Origin: Candidatus Zixiibacteriota bacterium
GTDB taxonomy: Bacteria; Zixibacteria; MSB-5A5; WJJR01
Length of the DNA: 64,000 nucleotides
NCBI GenBank assembly: GCA_040752595.1
Contig: JBFMGX010000050.1
Span: 2,149 to 66,148 of the forward strand
Direction of reading: 5' to 3'
A program made the position numbers and the translations under genes. This document shows, piece by piece, positions 26,025 to 35,281 of the stretch. The notes beneath the pieces are model-generated. The model worked only from the letters and a program-made list of their open reading frames with translations, was not told the DNA's origin and ran no database searches. The stretch's first letter is position 1; each line of letters starts with the position of its first letter.

Positions 26025-26400
26025 TGGGCAACACCTTCGCGCCGTTCCACTTCGGTGCCGACATCAGGGGCGGGGCCACGGCGAGGTCTGTCTCTGGTCG
26101 GTTTGTCCTAAGGGCTTGCATGTGCGGCGTCGACGTGTATATTGCGTGTGTCCAGACTCCGATGTGCCGCGGTGATATAGGCCGGCATCGGTATGGGCCT
26201 GCGGTGTCGACCGGGGGGATGTCGGCACTGCCAGCGGTTCGTAATACGTGACCGACTGCCTCGGGTTGGTAGAGCATTCGGCTCCGGAGCCAGACAGGCA
26301 TTTCAGGTAGGGCGGAACCTTCGCCTCACGGCTGCGTTCATGGCCTTGGAGGGCGCAATTTGAGTGTGGCCGGGACTGTCCCTGGCAAAGGTACTCTGAC
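26025..26400. other. Intergenic region without a supported gene
   Basis: A 376-base gap. A 75-codon reading frame touches the preceding stop, but shows no ribosome site and biased, non-coding-like composition. A tRNA-like string near 26255-26290 (GGTTGGTAGAGCA followed by a CCGG loop) lacks a T-arm. I see nothing firm here. Confidence 0.4.
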
Positions 26401-27105
26401 GTGAAGACCCTGACCATCGTGGCCGACAATCTCCTGGTCGACACGCCGATTGTGCGGTTGTTGCAGGCGCGCGGTGTGCAGGTGACGCCGGCCAATCTCA
26501 CGGCCGGGCACTACATGGTGACCGGCAAGTGCGCCATCTTGCATGTCTATTCGGAGGAGTTTGCCCGATGGACGGTCGAAAAGAGCGTCTATCGGCGCAT
26601 CACCGAGTTCAAGCGCACCGTCAGTGAGCCGGTTGTCATCGTCGAGGGACGACAACCGATGGTCGCCGCGCCGGCCTCGCCGAGCGCTCTGCGTGGCGCA
26701 CTGGCCTTTGTCGCCGTGCACAATCGCGTTCCGATCTTGTTTGCCGTCGACGAGAATGAGACGGCGGATTTCATCTACGCGATGGCGAACCAGACACAGA
26801 ACGGCATGGGACAGAGCATCGAGGCGCCATCCAACATGCAATCGCCCCATGATGAGGGGCCGTCCACACAGGTTTCCGGGGGCAATGGCGACACGCCGTC
26901 TGAGGATCCGACGACCTTGGTTGAGCACATCGTACGGTTGATTCCCGACGTTGGGCCCGTCACAGCACGGGCACTGCTCAAGCGCTTCGGCAATCTGCGC
27001 GCTCTGTTCGCTGCCACCGCCAATGAGCTGACCAAGATCGACGGCATCGGCCCCAAGAAAGCCAAGAAGATGGCCGCCTTCTTCGGCGGCAAGAACTTGC
27101 GTTAG
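26401..27105 (+). CDS. ERCC4/XPF-like nuclease-fold protein with tandem HhH, altered active site
   Basis: A 234-residue protein from a GTG start. Residues about 1-130 follow the ERCC4 nuclease fold (EPVVIVEG, ALRGALAFVAV, ENETADFIYAMA). Residues about 172-230 are a helix-hairpin-helix pair (IPDVGPVTARALLKRFG, then IDGIGPKKAKKM) binding DNA. The canonical GDY and ERKxxxD signature is not intact: GHY and an ILHVYSEEF stretch stand at those places. This is therefore either a divergent structure-specific nuclease or a non-catalytic DNA-binding relative. No helicase is fused or adjacent. It is followed by the STAS module but separated by a promoter. Confidence 0.78.
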   Translation: MKTLTIVADNLLVDTPIVRLLQARGVQVTPANLTAGHYMVTGKCAILHVYSEEFARWTVEKSVYRRITEFKRTVSEPVVIVEGRQPMVAAPASPSALRGALAFVAVHNRVPILFAVDENETADFIYAMANQTQNGMGQSIEAPSNMQSPHDEGPSTQVSGGNGDTPSEDPTTLVEHIVRLIPDVGPVTARALLKRFGNLRALFAATANELTKIDGIGPKKAKKMAAFFGGKNLR

Positions 27106-27297
27106 CTTGGTCGTCCGGGTTCGCTTGCGCCACAAGCAGACGAAACCAGGTATTCCAGCAGACGCGGAACCAGATGAATCCCCGTCTTAGTGGGGAATCG
27201 GGTCGTCTGGCTCCGCGGCCTCCCCTCCACCGCCACAGGGAGTCGCCTCGCGCCCCAGGCGAGGCGGGCGAAGCCGGTTCTGGAGTACCCAAAGTGC

Positions 27298-27326
27298 TTG
27301 GTTCACCATACGTGTTCCTCTATATT
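27298..27326 (+). promoter_or_regulatory. Promoter of the partner-switching operon
   Basis: TTGGTT (27298-27303), 17 bases and TATATT (27321-27326), about 80 bases before the STAS gene. The rest of the 300-base gap has only a GTCGCCTCGC/GCGAGGCGGG hairpin near 27240. Confidence 0.6.
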
Positions 27327-27405
27327 CGGCGCTTAGCGGCATGCCCCGCCCTGCAATCAAGGCGGGGACATAAGGTTGTTTGGTCCGAGCCACGAGAGGA
27401 TATCG

Positions 27406-27741
27406 ATGAAGCTGAGCCACCGCGAGCAAACCGGGGTGATCATCCTGGAGCCCAAGGGGAAGATCATGGGCGGCCCGGATGCGACGTTGTTGCACGACCA
27501 GATCCACGAGCTCATCGCCCAGAAGAAACTGCGGGTTGTCATCGACCTGTCCAAGGTGGACTGGATGAACTCGACGGGGCTGGGCATTCTGATTGCCGGG
27601 CTGACAACGCTGCGGGACAATCACGGCGATCTGAAACTCGCCTCCGTGACCGAGAAGATCCAGAGTCTGCTGACGATCACGAAGCTGATCACCGTCTTTG
27701 AGGCGTACGACACGGTGGATCAGGCCATCGCCAGCTTCTGA
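27406..27741 (+). CDS. STAS-domain anti-sigma-factor antagonist
   Basis: A 111-residue SpoIIAA/RsbV-like protein. DLSKVDWMNSTGLGILIAG holds the Ser normally phosphorylated by the partner kinase. In partner switching, the unphosphorylated form binds the HATPase regulator encoded next and releases its target. AGAGGA precedes the ATG. It is the first gene of a STAS-HATPase-SpoIIE set; no sigma factor is adjacent. Confidence 0.93.
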   Translation: MKLSHREQTGVIILEPKGKIMGGPDATLLHDQIHELIAQKKLRVVIDLSKVDWMNSTGLGILIAGLTTLRDNHGDLKLASVTEKIQSLLTITKLITVFEAYDTVDQAIASF

Positions 27742-27785
27742 CCTTGGGGCGCCCCCTCAGCGCGGGGTCGCCGTGCCGGATTGAG

Positions 27786-28217
27786 ATGACTCCGCCCTCC
27801 CAGGACACGGCGCGGTTGGTCATTCCCAGCGACCCCAAGCGGATCGCCGAAGCGGACGAATTCCTCGAAGATCTGCTCCGTCGCCATGGGATCCCCGAAT
27901 CCCTGGTGATGGACCTGGCCATTGTCACATCCGAGTTGGTCAACAACGCCATTGTGCACGGCAACCGGGGAGACGCCGCCAAGACGGTCAGTCTGTCGGT
28001 GAAGATCAACCGCGATAAGGTCGTGATCCGCGTCTCCGACGAGGGCGAGGGATTCGATCCGGCGGCGATTCCCGACCCATTGGCCAACGAGAATCTCCTG
28101 CGGGAGGTCGGCCGCGGTGTGTTCATTGTCCGATCGCTGATGGATGATGTGCGATTCGAACGGGGCCCGGCCGGCCAAACGACTGTCGAGGTCAGCAAGC
28201 GCCTGACGTCCGACTGA
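27786..28217 (+). CDS. RsbW/SpoIIAB-like anti-sigma regulatory kinase (HATPase_c_2)
   Basis: A 143-residue GHKL kinase. The N box is ELVNNAIVHGN, G1 is VSDEGEGFDP and G2 is GRGVFIV. Expected to phosphorylate the STAS protein encoded 44 bases upstream and to hold a target protein or sigma factor when free. No His phosphorylation site, as usual for this family. The start at MTPPSQDTARL has only a weak ribosome site, and coupling to the upstream gene is likely. Confidence 0.92.
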   Translation: MTPPSQDTARLVIPSDPKRIAEADEFLEDLLRRHGIPESLVMDLAIVTSELVNNAIVHGNRGDAAKTVSLSVKINRDKVVIRVSDEGEGFDPAAIPDPLANENLLREVGRGVFIVRSLMDDVRFERGPAGQTTVEVSKRLTSD

Positions 28218-28266
28218 GCAGCGGCAAGAGGCGCGACCCGGCCCAGGGCACAGGGGGTGCCGACGG

Positions 28267-30501
28267 GTGACCTGGCACATTGCCATCGCAGTTCTGTACT
28301 TCGCCCTTGGGGCGGTCCTGGTTTGGCTGGGGGCCGTCATCCTGCGGGAGAATCCCCGGAGCCGCATCAACCGGGTCACCGCCCTGATGTTGCTTTTGGC
28401 GGGGCTGGGGCCGGTGTTCGCGTCGGTCGGCAGGGCCATGGAAACCCAGGGACCGCCGTCGCCGATCTCCAGCGTCCCGTTTCCGTATAGTCTGTTTTAC
28501 ATCTGGGAGTTGTTCTTTCCGCAACTGCTGTTGTTCGCCCTCGTGTTCCCCTCCGAGCGTCGGTGGGTCTCGCGCTTCCCGCGGCTCAAGTTCCTGATCT
28601 ATGCGCCCTACGTGTTCCACGTGGTCTGGGTCGCCTTCCTGGCGCGCCCAGGGTACGTCCGCCTGTCCGTTGCGGCCGAGTCCGATCTCCTCCAAGCACT
28701 GCTCGTGCCCCTGAACATGGGATTGCGCTTCCTCTCGTTCTTGCTGGCGCTCTTGTTTGACGTGCACGTGAAGTTCTTTTCGCTGATCAACCTGGTGTAC
28801 ATCGTGGCGGCCGTCTGGGCGTTGCGCGGCGGGTACAAGGAAGTCACGAACCGCCGGATCCGGGACCAGGTCCGCATCATCATCCGCGGCATCCGGGTGG
28901 CCGTCGGTCTCTATGCGATTGCCTTTATCGCCCCGACACTGGGCATCGTCCAGGTCGCCGCCCCGTTGCGTGAAGGGCTCACCGTCCTGGCCCTTCTGGT
29001 GGGCTCTGCGTCCATTGCCTGGTCGATCATCCGGTATCAGTTTCTTGACATCCGGTTGATCGTCCGACAGTCGGTCGTCTTCACGGTCACGTCGGCGCTG
29101 CTGGTCGGCGTGTACCTGCTTCTGGTGACCGAGGTGTCGACCATCGTCAAGAAAGTCCTCGAGGTCGAGACACCGGCCATCGACATCGCCTTTGTCGTGC
29201 TCGTGCTGCTGTTCTTCCAACCGGTGAAGCAGCGTGCTGACAATCTGATCACGCGGTTGTTTCTGCGCGATCAGGCCGATCCGCGGACGATTCTCGAATC
29301 ATTTTCCGCCCAGATCGCCTCGGTGTTTGAGGTCCCGGATCTGAAGCAACGGATGCTCTCGGTCGTCACGGAGCAGATGTTGGTGGAGCAGGCGTTCTTT
29401 GCCGTACGTCATCCCAACGAGAACCGATTCGTGCTGGAACTGGCCGGGCTCCAGGGTGAGACACTCCCGGCCAATGACACGTTCTTTCTGGAGGCGCAAA
29501 GGCGGGGACGGCCGACCGTCTTCGAGGATTTCGTCGTCGATCAGGCCCTGACGCCGGTGACCGAGATTCTGGGGCGATGGGGATGCCGTCTGGTCGTCCC
29601 GATCGTCGAGCGGGGAACCCTGACAGCGGTCCTGTTTTTGGGGGAGAAGATCTCGGGGTACAGATACATGCCCGAAGACGCCAATCTGCTGGCGACCCTG
29701 GCCAATCAGATGGCGGTGGCGATGACGAACGCCGGGCTGTACCGCGAGGCGCTGGAGAAGCAGAAGCTGGAGGATGAGCTGGACGTGGCCCGTCGCATCC
29801 AGATGCGGCTGCTGCCGCGCCAGATGCCGTGTGGGCCGGATTACCATGTCGCGGCCTTCACGCAGCCGTCGCGACAGGTCGGCGGCGACTACTATGACTT
29901 CTTTCCGTCTCCGGATGGCCGGCTGGGGCTGGTGATTGCCGATGTCTCGGGCAAGGGTCTGGGGGCGGCACTGCTCGTGTCGCAGTTGCAGGCGATTCTC
30001 AAGTCCGAAGTCCGGGGCAAACGGTCGCTCCGAGAGTGCGTGGCCAACGCCAACGTCCTGATCGCGGAGGCGACGTCGCCTGAGCAGTTCGCGACCCTGG
30101 TGTACGCGGAATTCGATCCCAAGACCCGCGTACTGTCCTACACCAATGCCGGCCACAACTACCCGATTTTAGTTCGCGCCGACGGGCGTCACGAGCACCT
30201 GGATTCCGGAGGGCTGGTCCTGGGCGTCCTGAGACACGCTGTCTACGAGGTCGGGCAGGTCCATTTGCAGCAGCAGGACACAGTGTTCTTCTATACCGAC
30301 GGGCTCTGTGACCTGCAGAATCCTGCGGGCGACGATTTCGGCGAGCGACGTATCCTCGAGTTGGTCCGCGATCACCGGCATCTGACGGCGGATGGACTGA
30401 AGGATGAAGTCGTGCGGCAGGTGACCGCGTTTGCCGCCGGTGAACGGGGGGGAGACGACCTCACAGTCATGGTGTTGAAAGCCGCGCCGCCTGTGGTATA
30501 G
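28267..30501 (+). CDS. Multi-TM SpoIIE/RsbU-type PP2C phosphatase with GAF domain
   Basis: A 744-residue protein from a GTG start with AGGGGGTG upstream. The N-terminal ~320 residues contain about eight to ten TM helices. A GAF-like sensor follows (about 340-490), then a linker helix (LEDELDVARRIQMRLLPRQ) and a SpoIIE/PP2C domain (about 530-740) with GGDYYDFF, IADVSGKG and GGDDLTVMVLK metal-binding motifs. It should dephosphorylate the STAS protein in response to a membrane or GAF signal, closing the partner switch formed by the two preceding genes. Confidence 0.93.
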   Translation: MTWHIAIAVLYFALGAVLVWLGAVILRENPRSRINRVTALMLLLAGLGPVFASVGRAMETQGPPSPISSVPFPYSLFYIWELFFPQLLLFALVFPSERRWVSRFPRLKFLIYAPYVFHVVWVAFLARPGYVRLSVAAESDLLQALLVPLNMGLRFLSFLLALLFDVHVKFFSLINLVYIVAAVWALRGGYKEVTNRRIRDQVRIIIRGIRVAVGLYAIAFIAPTLGIVQVAAPLREGLTVLALLVGSASIAWSIIRYQFLDIRLIVRQSVVFTVTSALLVGVYLLLVTEVSTIVKKVLEVETPAIDIAFVVLVLLFFQPVKQRADNLITRLFLRDQADPRTILESFSAQIASVFEVPDLKQRMLSVVTEQMLVEQAFFAVRHPNENRFVLELAGLQGETLPANDTFFLEAQRRGRPTVFEDFVVDQALTPVTEILGRWGCRLVVPIVERGTLTAVLFLGEKISGYRYMPEDANLLATLANQMAVAMTNAGLYREALEKQKLEDELDVARRIQMRLLPRQMPCGPDYHVAAFTQPSRQVGGDYYDFFPSPDGRLGLVIADVSGKGLGAALLVSQLQAILKSEVRGKRSLRECVANANVLIAEATSPEQFATLVYAEFDPKTRVLSYTNAGHNYPILVRADGRHEHLDSGGLVLGVLRHAVYEVGQVHLQQQDTVFFYTDGLCDLQNPAGDDFGERRILELVRDHRHLTADGLKDEVVRQVTAFAAGERGGDDLTVMVLKAAPPVV

Positions 30502-30609
30502 CGTGCCCTCCGCAGATTGCGGCACAGGCCGAGTGGCCTTTTCGCGTGTCGGGGAGGGATGATTCGGATTATAATCATGAAGACGCCGCCGCGTGCCGGA
30601 GAATCGACT

Positions 30610-31170
30610 ATGACCGACGAGAATCGACGCCATGATCCCGGGAACTACCGCTTCTGTCCTTACTGTCGGGCGGCCTTGGTCCGACGGCAAGACGGCGCGC
30701 ATGAACGACTGCGCTGCCCGGACTGCGACTTCGTCTATTACCACAACCCGGTCCCGGCGGCCGGAGGAGTGATCCACCGGAATGGCGCGATTTGCCTGGT
30801 CCGCCGTGCCGTGGAGCCGCGCAAAGGGCACTGGTCCTTGCCGGCCGGGTTCATGGAGTACAATGAGGCGCCGCGCGAGTGCGCGCGTCGCGAGATCCGT
30901 GAGGAGACCGGTCTGGATGTCACTGTGGGCGACGTGCTCGGGGTCTATTGCGGCTTCGATGATCCCCGACAGCATGCCGTGTTGATCGTGTTCTGGACAC
31001 GAGAGCTGACATGGCAGGCACCTGTGGCAGGCGATGATGCCGATGCGATCGAGTTCTTCCCGCCCAGTGCGATACCGGACGACATCGCCTTCCGGGCTCA
31101 CAGAGAGGCGTTGCAGGATGTGCTCAGATCGGGGCGTGTGTCGCCCGCGCCCGGGCAGGAGACGACTTGA
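30610..31170 (+). CDS. Nudix hydrolase with N-terminal zinc ribbon
   Basis: A 186-residue protein. Two CxxC pairs (FCPYC and RCPDC) form a zinc ribbon, followed by a complete Nudix box, GFMEYNEAPRECARREIREE plus TGL. The ribbon-Nudix layout resembles NudC-like NAD(H)/ADP-ribose pyrophosphatases, but the NudC-specific SQPWPFPxS motif is absent, so substrate is open. CGGAGAA precedes the chosen ATG; in-frame upstream ATGs exist. Its stop overlaps the start of the next gene by one base. Confidence 0.9.
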   Translation: MTDENRRHDPGNYRFCPYCRAALVRRQDGAHERLRCPDCDFVYYHNPVPAAGGVIHRNGAICLVRRAVEPRKGHWSLPAGFMEYNEAPRECARREIREETGLDVTVGDVLGVYCGFDDPRQHAVLIVFWTRELTWQAPVAGDDADAIEFFPPSAIPDDIAFRAHREALQDVLRSGRVSPAPGQETT

Positions 31171-32897
31171 TGGATACGGTGCTGCATGAGTTGAGGCGTC
31201 ACGCAACCGTCTGTGGCGGCGTCGCGTGGGTCATCGGTTTGCTGTGTTCTGCGTCTGTCTCGTCGGCTCGCGTGGTCACCGAAGTGGCCACACTCACGGC
31301 GGATCGCCGCACCTTCGTGTTCCACCCGACAGCCGGCGAGGTTGTCCAGGGCGGACATGATGAACTCGGTTTGACACCCAGCGCGCGGGACACTCTGCGG
31401 GCCGTCTTTGACGACTCCGGCCTGATCTCAGGCGGCCGCTTGATCGCGCCCGAGAGCCTCTATGTCGTGACACAGGTCAGCGATCCGACCCATGTGACCC
31501 TCTCGTTTGTGACATCCGATTCACTGCCCCTTGGGGGCACGTCTCTGCGCTGGCGTGTGCGTCAGACGGTCGATGTGGGTGCGGAGGAGTTTTGGCCCGG
31601 GGCTCTGTTTGTTTTCGATGGCACGGTTTCCATTCGGGGGGAAGTGGGCGGTGACGTCATCGCCGTCGGCGCGGACGTCACCATCGGCGAGGCCGCCACG
31701 GTGCGTGGGGCGGTCGTCGTCATCGGAGGCATTTTGCGGCAGCGGGGTGACGCCAAGATCTATGGTCCGGTCTTTGCGCCCGGTGGTCATCGTCGCCCCC
31801 GACTGTCGGTGACGCGGGCTTGGGAATTCGAGGAGCGCGGTTTCCACTGGGCGCCGACATTCTCCTACGACCGAGTCGACGGCGCGCGTCCGGGAGTCAC
31901 CTTGGACGTGAAGCGCTCGCCGTATACGCCACACCTGGGACTCGCCGGGGCCTATGCCGTTGCCTCCGAGACGTGGCAGTACAAGCTGGACATCCGTCAG
32001 CGCCTGTCGCGTAAGATCGACCTGACGGCCAGTGTGACGATCTTCCGCTTGACGCGAACGGACGACGAGTATTGGGTCGGCCGTACTCCGAACACCGTCT
32101 ACGCGCTGGTGGTCGGTTCCGATTTTCGGGACTACTACGGTGCCGACGGCGGTGGCGTATCGCTGACCTACAAGTACCGTGAGCGCGGCGTGCTGTCGGT
32201 GACCTATGAGAATGCCGATTACCGCCCGCTGGAGGCTCATCCCGAGCTCTGGCACCTCTTTCGTCCGGATCGTGATTTCCGGGAGAACTTCAGCACGTTG
32301 GACGTCGCCGCCCGTGAGTTGCTTCCCGAAGCGCTGGCGGGGCGCAACCGCGCCGTGACCCTGAAGCTGGCGGTGGAGCCGATTCAAGCCGGCCGTCCCG
32401 AATCCGGGTTCAACGGGGCGGGATCGGTGGCATTGGAGACCGCCGGCGGCGGGCTCGGGGGCGATTACGAATACGACCGATGGACCATGCAAGTGAAGGG
32501 GTGGTGGAAGAACGGCTGGTCGCACCGGGCCGCCGTGCGCGCGTTCTACGGTATCTGCCGCCACGATCCTCCCCCCAACAAACTGTTCTATCTCGGCGGG
32601 GTTGGCTCGCTGCCGGGATACTCACAGAAAGTGCTTTACGGTGACGAGGCCTTTCTCCTGAACCTGGAATATCGCTTCAACTACTGGGCGACCCGGATGT
32701 TCGATGGCGGCGTGATTCTGTTCTTCGATGTGGGACGCGCAGCTCCCAGCCGCCGCTTCTGGGAGTTGAATGAGTTCAAGCCCGACATCGGCCTGGGGAT
32801 GGCCCTTGGTGAGGAGTTCCGGTTGGACGTCGCCAAGGGACTCGATCATTCCGACCGGGAGTTTCGCGTCCGACTCCTGGTGGGCGACTCCTTCTAA
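31170..32897 (+). CDS. Omp85/BamA-like outer-membrane barrel protein
   Basis: A 575-residue exported protein. A signal peptide (VIGLLCSASVSSA) precedes an N-terminal beta region with a polymer-like 'EVGGDVIAVGADVTIGEA' repeat segment (about 150-205, bactofilin-like). A C-terminal half of alternating strands ends in F. GGVGSLPGYSQKVLYGDEA and NLEYRF resemble the Omp85 loop-6 region, and DREFRVRLLVGDSF a barrel end. No POTRA domains are evident, so this is a shorter patatin/D15-like relative and probably not BamA itself. CAGGAGA precedes the ATG, which overlaps the Nudix stop. Confidence 0.78.
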   Translation: MDTVLHELRRHATVCGGVAWVIGLLCSASVSSARVVTEVATLTADRRTFVFHPTAGEVVQGGHDELGLTPSARDTLRAVFDDSGLISGGRLIAPESLYVVTQVSDPTHVTLSFVTSDSLPLGGTSLRWRVRQTVDVGAEEFWPGALFVFDGTVSIRGEVGGDVIAVGADVTIGEAATVRGAVVVIGGILRQRGDAKIYGPVFAPGGHRRPRLSVTRAWEFEERGFHWAPTFSYDRVDGARPGVTLDVKRSPYTPHLGLAGAYAVASETWQYKLDIRQRLSRKIDLTASVTIFRLTRTDDEYWVGRTPNTVYALVVGSDFRDYYGADGGGVSLTYKYRERGVLSVTYENADYRPLEAHPELWHLFRPDRDFRENFSTLDVAARELLPEALAGRNRAVTLKLAVEPIQAGRPESGFNGAGSVALETAGGGLGGDYEYDRWTMQVKGWWKNGWSHRAAVRAFYGICRHDPPPNKLFYLGGVGSLPGYSQKVLYGDEAFLLNLEYRFNYWATRMFDGGVILFFDVGRAAPSRRFWELNEFKPDIGLGMALGEEFRLDVAKGLDHSDREFRVRLLVGDSF

Positions 32898-32934
32898 GGG
32901 CGTCTGAGAAGACGGGCACGCGTCAGAGCTCCCT

Positions 32935-33033
32935 CACCCGATCCGCCTGCGGCGCCGTGCCTGCCGGCAGGCAGGGATCGACCTCTCCCGGAGGGAGAGG
33001 TTAGACTTCCCCTCTCCCCTGTGGGGAAGGGTG
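32935..33033. repeat. Dispersed CCTCACCCGATCCGCC repeat, with internal insertion
   Basis: The same family as near 9560 and 17266, but with 'cgtgcctgccggcaggcag' inserted into the palindrome, then CTCTCCCGG/CCGGGAG-type arms and 'gggaagggtgaggg'. Confidence 0.85.
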
Positions 33034-33332
33034 AGGGTTGCTACCCGTGCACGGCACATGCCGATGCCACATCGCACATTGAACCTCTCATTGTGTTAGA
33101 TGCTCTGACTGAGGCAACCCACCGTTCCAGGGCACGCTGCACCTGTCGGTGTAGTGACGCGGGTCGCCGACCTGCCTGCCCCACATGTGCTGGCGGTTGG
33201 TCGGCGATCTCCCCTGAGTACGAGACTGTCAGGCCGGTGCGGTGCAGCAGTGGGGTTGCCTCCGGCGTGTCGCCGCCTCGGCTTCGAGAGGACCGGCATC
33301 GAGCCCCTGCCATAGTCGGCGACGTCTTCCTG

Positions 33333-33374
33333 AGGCGGCCGTGAGGCCGCCTCCCGTTCCCCCTCTTTTTCCGT
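33333..33374 (+). terminator. Hairpin in the gap before the histidine kinase gene
   Basis: AGGCGGCC-GTGA-GGCCGCCT (33333-33352), then a C/T-rich run with TTTTT. It may terminate the upstream transcript or act in the leader of the kinase. The remainder of 33041-33450 shows no gene that I can support. Confidence 0.4.
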
Positions 33375-33450
33375 GGGCAACCACCATTAAGGCGCAGGAC
33401 ACATGTGACGATATAGCAAGGGGGAGTAGTGCCCACCGGCGCAAGACCCT

Positions 33451-35229
33451 ATGGGCGAAGAGAATATGGGTGAAGTCAAAGAAAAAGGCGGGAAGAGCAG
33501 CGCCCTGAAACGTGCGGGCGCCCCGGATAGTTGGGCGACGGATACCGATCGTGTCCCCACGATCTTCGACTCGCTGGCCGAACCGGTCGATGCCCTTGCT
33601 TCTGACGTGGACAGCGACCGGCCGAGAGCGCGCAATCTGGAAGCGCTCCTGGATGTATCCAAGGCGATCAATTCCACACTCGTCCTGGATGACATCCTGA
33701 AGCGGGTGATGCGGCACGCGATCGCGCTCCTCAATGCCGAACGCGGCTTTCTGATGTTGCTGGACGACAACGGACAATTGCAGGTCCGCACCGCCCACAA
33801 CATCAACAAGGAAACGTTCACGACGGCCGAAGATTTCCTGATCTCGCGTTCCGTCGCCAACCGAGTGGCCGCGCGCGGCCAGTCAGAGTATACCTCCAAC
33901 GCCCAGGAGGACCCCCGTTACGCCCACCAGCAGTCGGTGGCCGAATTGAACCTGCGCTTCATTATCTGCGTGCCGCTCAAGATCAAGGATACGGTGATCG
34001 GCGTCTGCTATCTGGACAACCAGTCGCGCGCCGGACTGTTCGGCAAGAGTGACCTGCGACTCTTCGAGTTGTTTGCCGAACAAGCGGCCATCGCCATCGA
34101 GAATGCCAAGCTGTACGAGCGGCTGCTCTCCTTGACGCGTTACAACGAGAATGTGGTCAACAAGACCCCGGTCGGGATTTGTGTGCTGGACTACCAACTG
34201 CGAATCCTGACATTCAACGCCGCCGCCGAGCAGATCTTCCATGCGCCCGAGGACACGTGGACGGCCGGTTCGCTGGTCCAGGAGCACCGGCTGCTGGTGG
34301 AAATTCTCCCCCCCTCGGAGCGGGAGTGGTGGGATCGGACTCTGACCGAGGTTGTTCGTAGTCACAAGCCGCTGGCCAAGGACAAGTACTTCATCACGAT
34401 CGGCGGCTGCGAGACGGTCCTGTCGCTGAAAATCTCCCCTTTGAACGGCATCCCCGGCGAGCCGCCGAAGGTGATCGTCGTGGCCGAAGAGATCACCGAC
34501 CAGGTGATGCTCGAGAAGTATGTCATTCTCTCGGAGAAGATGGTGGCCAAAGGCGAGATGGCGGCCGCCATCGGCCACGAGCTCAACAATCACCTGGAGA
34601 TTCTCCAGGCGCACTCCGAGCTTCTGCCGATCCATCTTCGGGGCAGCCGTCTGGACAAGCTCTCCGAAAGCTGCGCCCGCATTCAAGACTCCATCGAGAA
34701 CATGGCGCGGTTCACCCGGGGGTTGATGGATTACACGCAGATCGACACCGAGTTGGTCGAGCACGACATCAAGGACCTGGTCGAAGAGCACCTGTTCACG
34801 ATCCGTCCGCTACGGCTGTTCAGCAGCGTGCGTTTCACCTGTGATTTCGCTCCGGGACTGCCGCCGGTGAAACTGGACGCCGGGCAATTGCAGTCGGTCC
34901 TGCTGAATCTCTACAACAACGCCGTTGACGCCACGCCCTCCGGCGAGACCTGCGCCATTCACATTCAGGCGCGGCACCGATCCGAGTCCCAGACCGTGGA
35001 GCTTTCGATCCGCGACAATGGACCCGGTATTGCCCCCGAGCATCTGACGCGCGTCTTCGAGCCGCGCTTCACCACCAAACGCGGCGGGCATGGACTCGGG
35101 CTGTCCAACTGCCGGACGATCATCCAGAATCACGGCGGGACCATTCGCGTCGAGAGCACACCCGGCCACGGAGCGACGTTCTCCATCGAGTTGCCCGCGC
35201 ACCGTCCCTACTCGTCGTTCGGAAGCTGA
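33451..35229 (+). CDS. Sensor histidine kinase (GAF-PAS-HisKA-HATPase)
   Basis: A 592-residue soluble kinase. A GAF domain (about 60-225: LNAERGFLMLLDDNG, IAIENAKLYERL) is followed by a PAS domain (about 235-350), a HisKA-like segment with phosphoacceptor GHELNNHLEIL, and an ATPase domain with N box LLNLYNNAVDA, G1 DNGPGI, F box FTTK and G2 GHGLGLS. No TM helix, so it senses a cytoplasmic signal. No response regulator is adjacent; a Ser/Thr kinase gene follows 52 bases later. The first ATG is used; a second at codon 6 is equally possible. Confidence 0.92.
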   Translation: MGEENMGEVKEKGGKSSALKRAGAPDSWATDTDRVPTIFDSLAEPVDALASDVDSDRPRARNLEALLDVSKAINSTLVLDDILKRVMRHAIALLNAERGFLMLLDDNGQLQVRTAHNINKETFTTAEDFLISRSVANRVAARGQSEYTSNAQEDPRYAHQQSVAELNLRFIICVPLKIKDTVIGVCYLDNQSRAGLFGKSDLRLFELFAEQAAIAIENAKLYERLLSLTRYNENVVNKTPVGICVLDYQLRILTFNAAAEQIFHAPEDTWTAGSLVQEHRLLVEILPPSEREWWDRTLTEVVRSHKPLAKDKYFITIGGCETVLSLKISPLNGIPGEPPKVIVVAEEITDQVMLEKYVILSEKMVAKGEMAAAIGHELNNHLEILQAHSELLPIHLRGSRLDKLSESCARIQDSIENMARFTRGLMDYTQIDTELVEHDIKDLVEEHLFTIRPLRLFSSVRFTCDFAPGLPPVKLDAGQLQSVLLNLYNNAVDATPSGETCAIHIQARHRSESQTVELSIRDNGPGIAPEHLTRVFEPRFTTKRGGHGLGLSNCRTIIQNHGGTIRVESTPGHGATFSIELPAHRPYSSFGS

Positions 35230-35281
35230 CACGTGGTTTGTTGAATCGCCATCGGTCCTGGGGTCTTGGTGGACCCTTGCC

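Noticed and set aside
26024-26251. 75-codon reading frame touching the preceding stop
   Set aside because: No ribosome site, no recognisable similarity, composition unlike coding sequence of the neighbours.
26255-26300. tRNA-like string (GGTTGGTAGAGCA followed by CCGG loop)
   Set aside because: No T-arm (GGTTCGA-type) or matching acceptor stem within tRNA distance, and the putative anticodon stem is mispaired.
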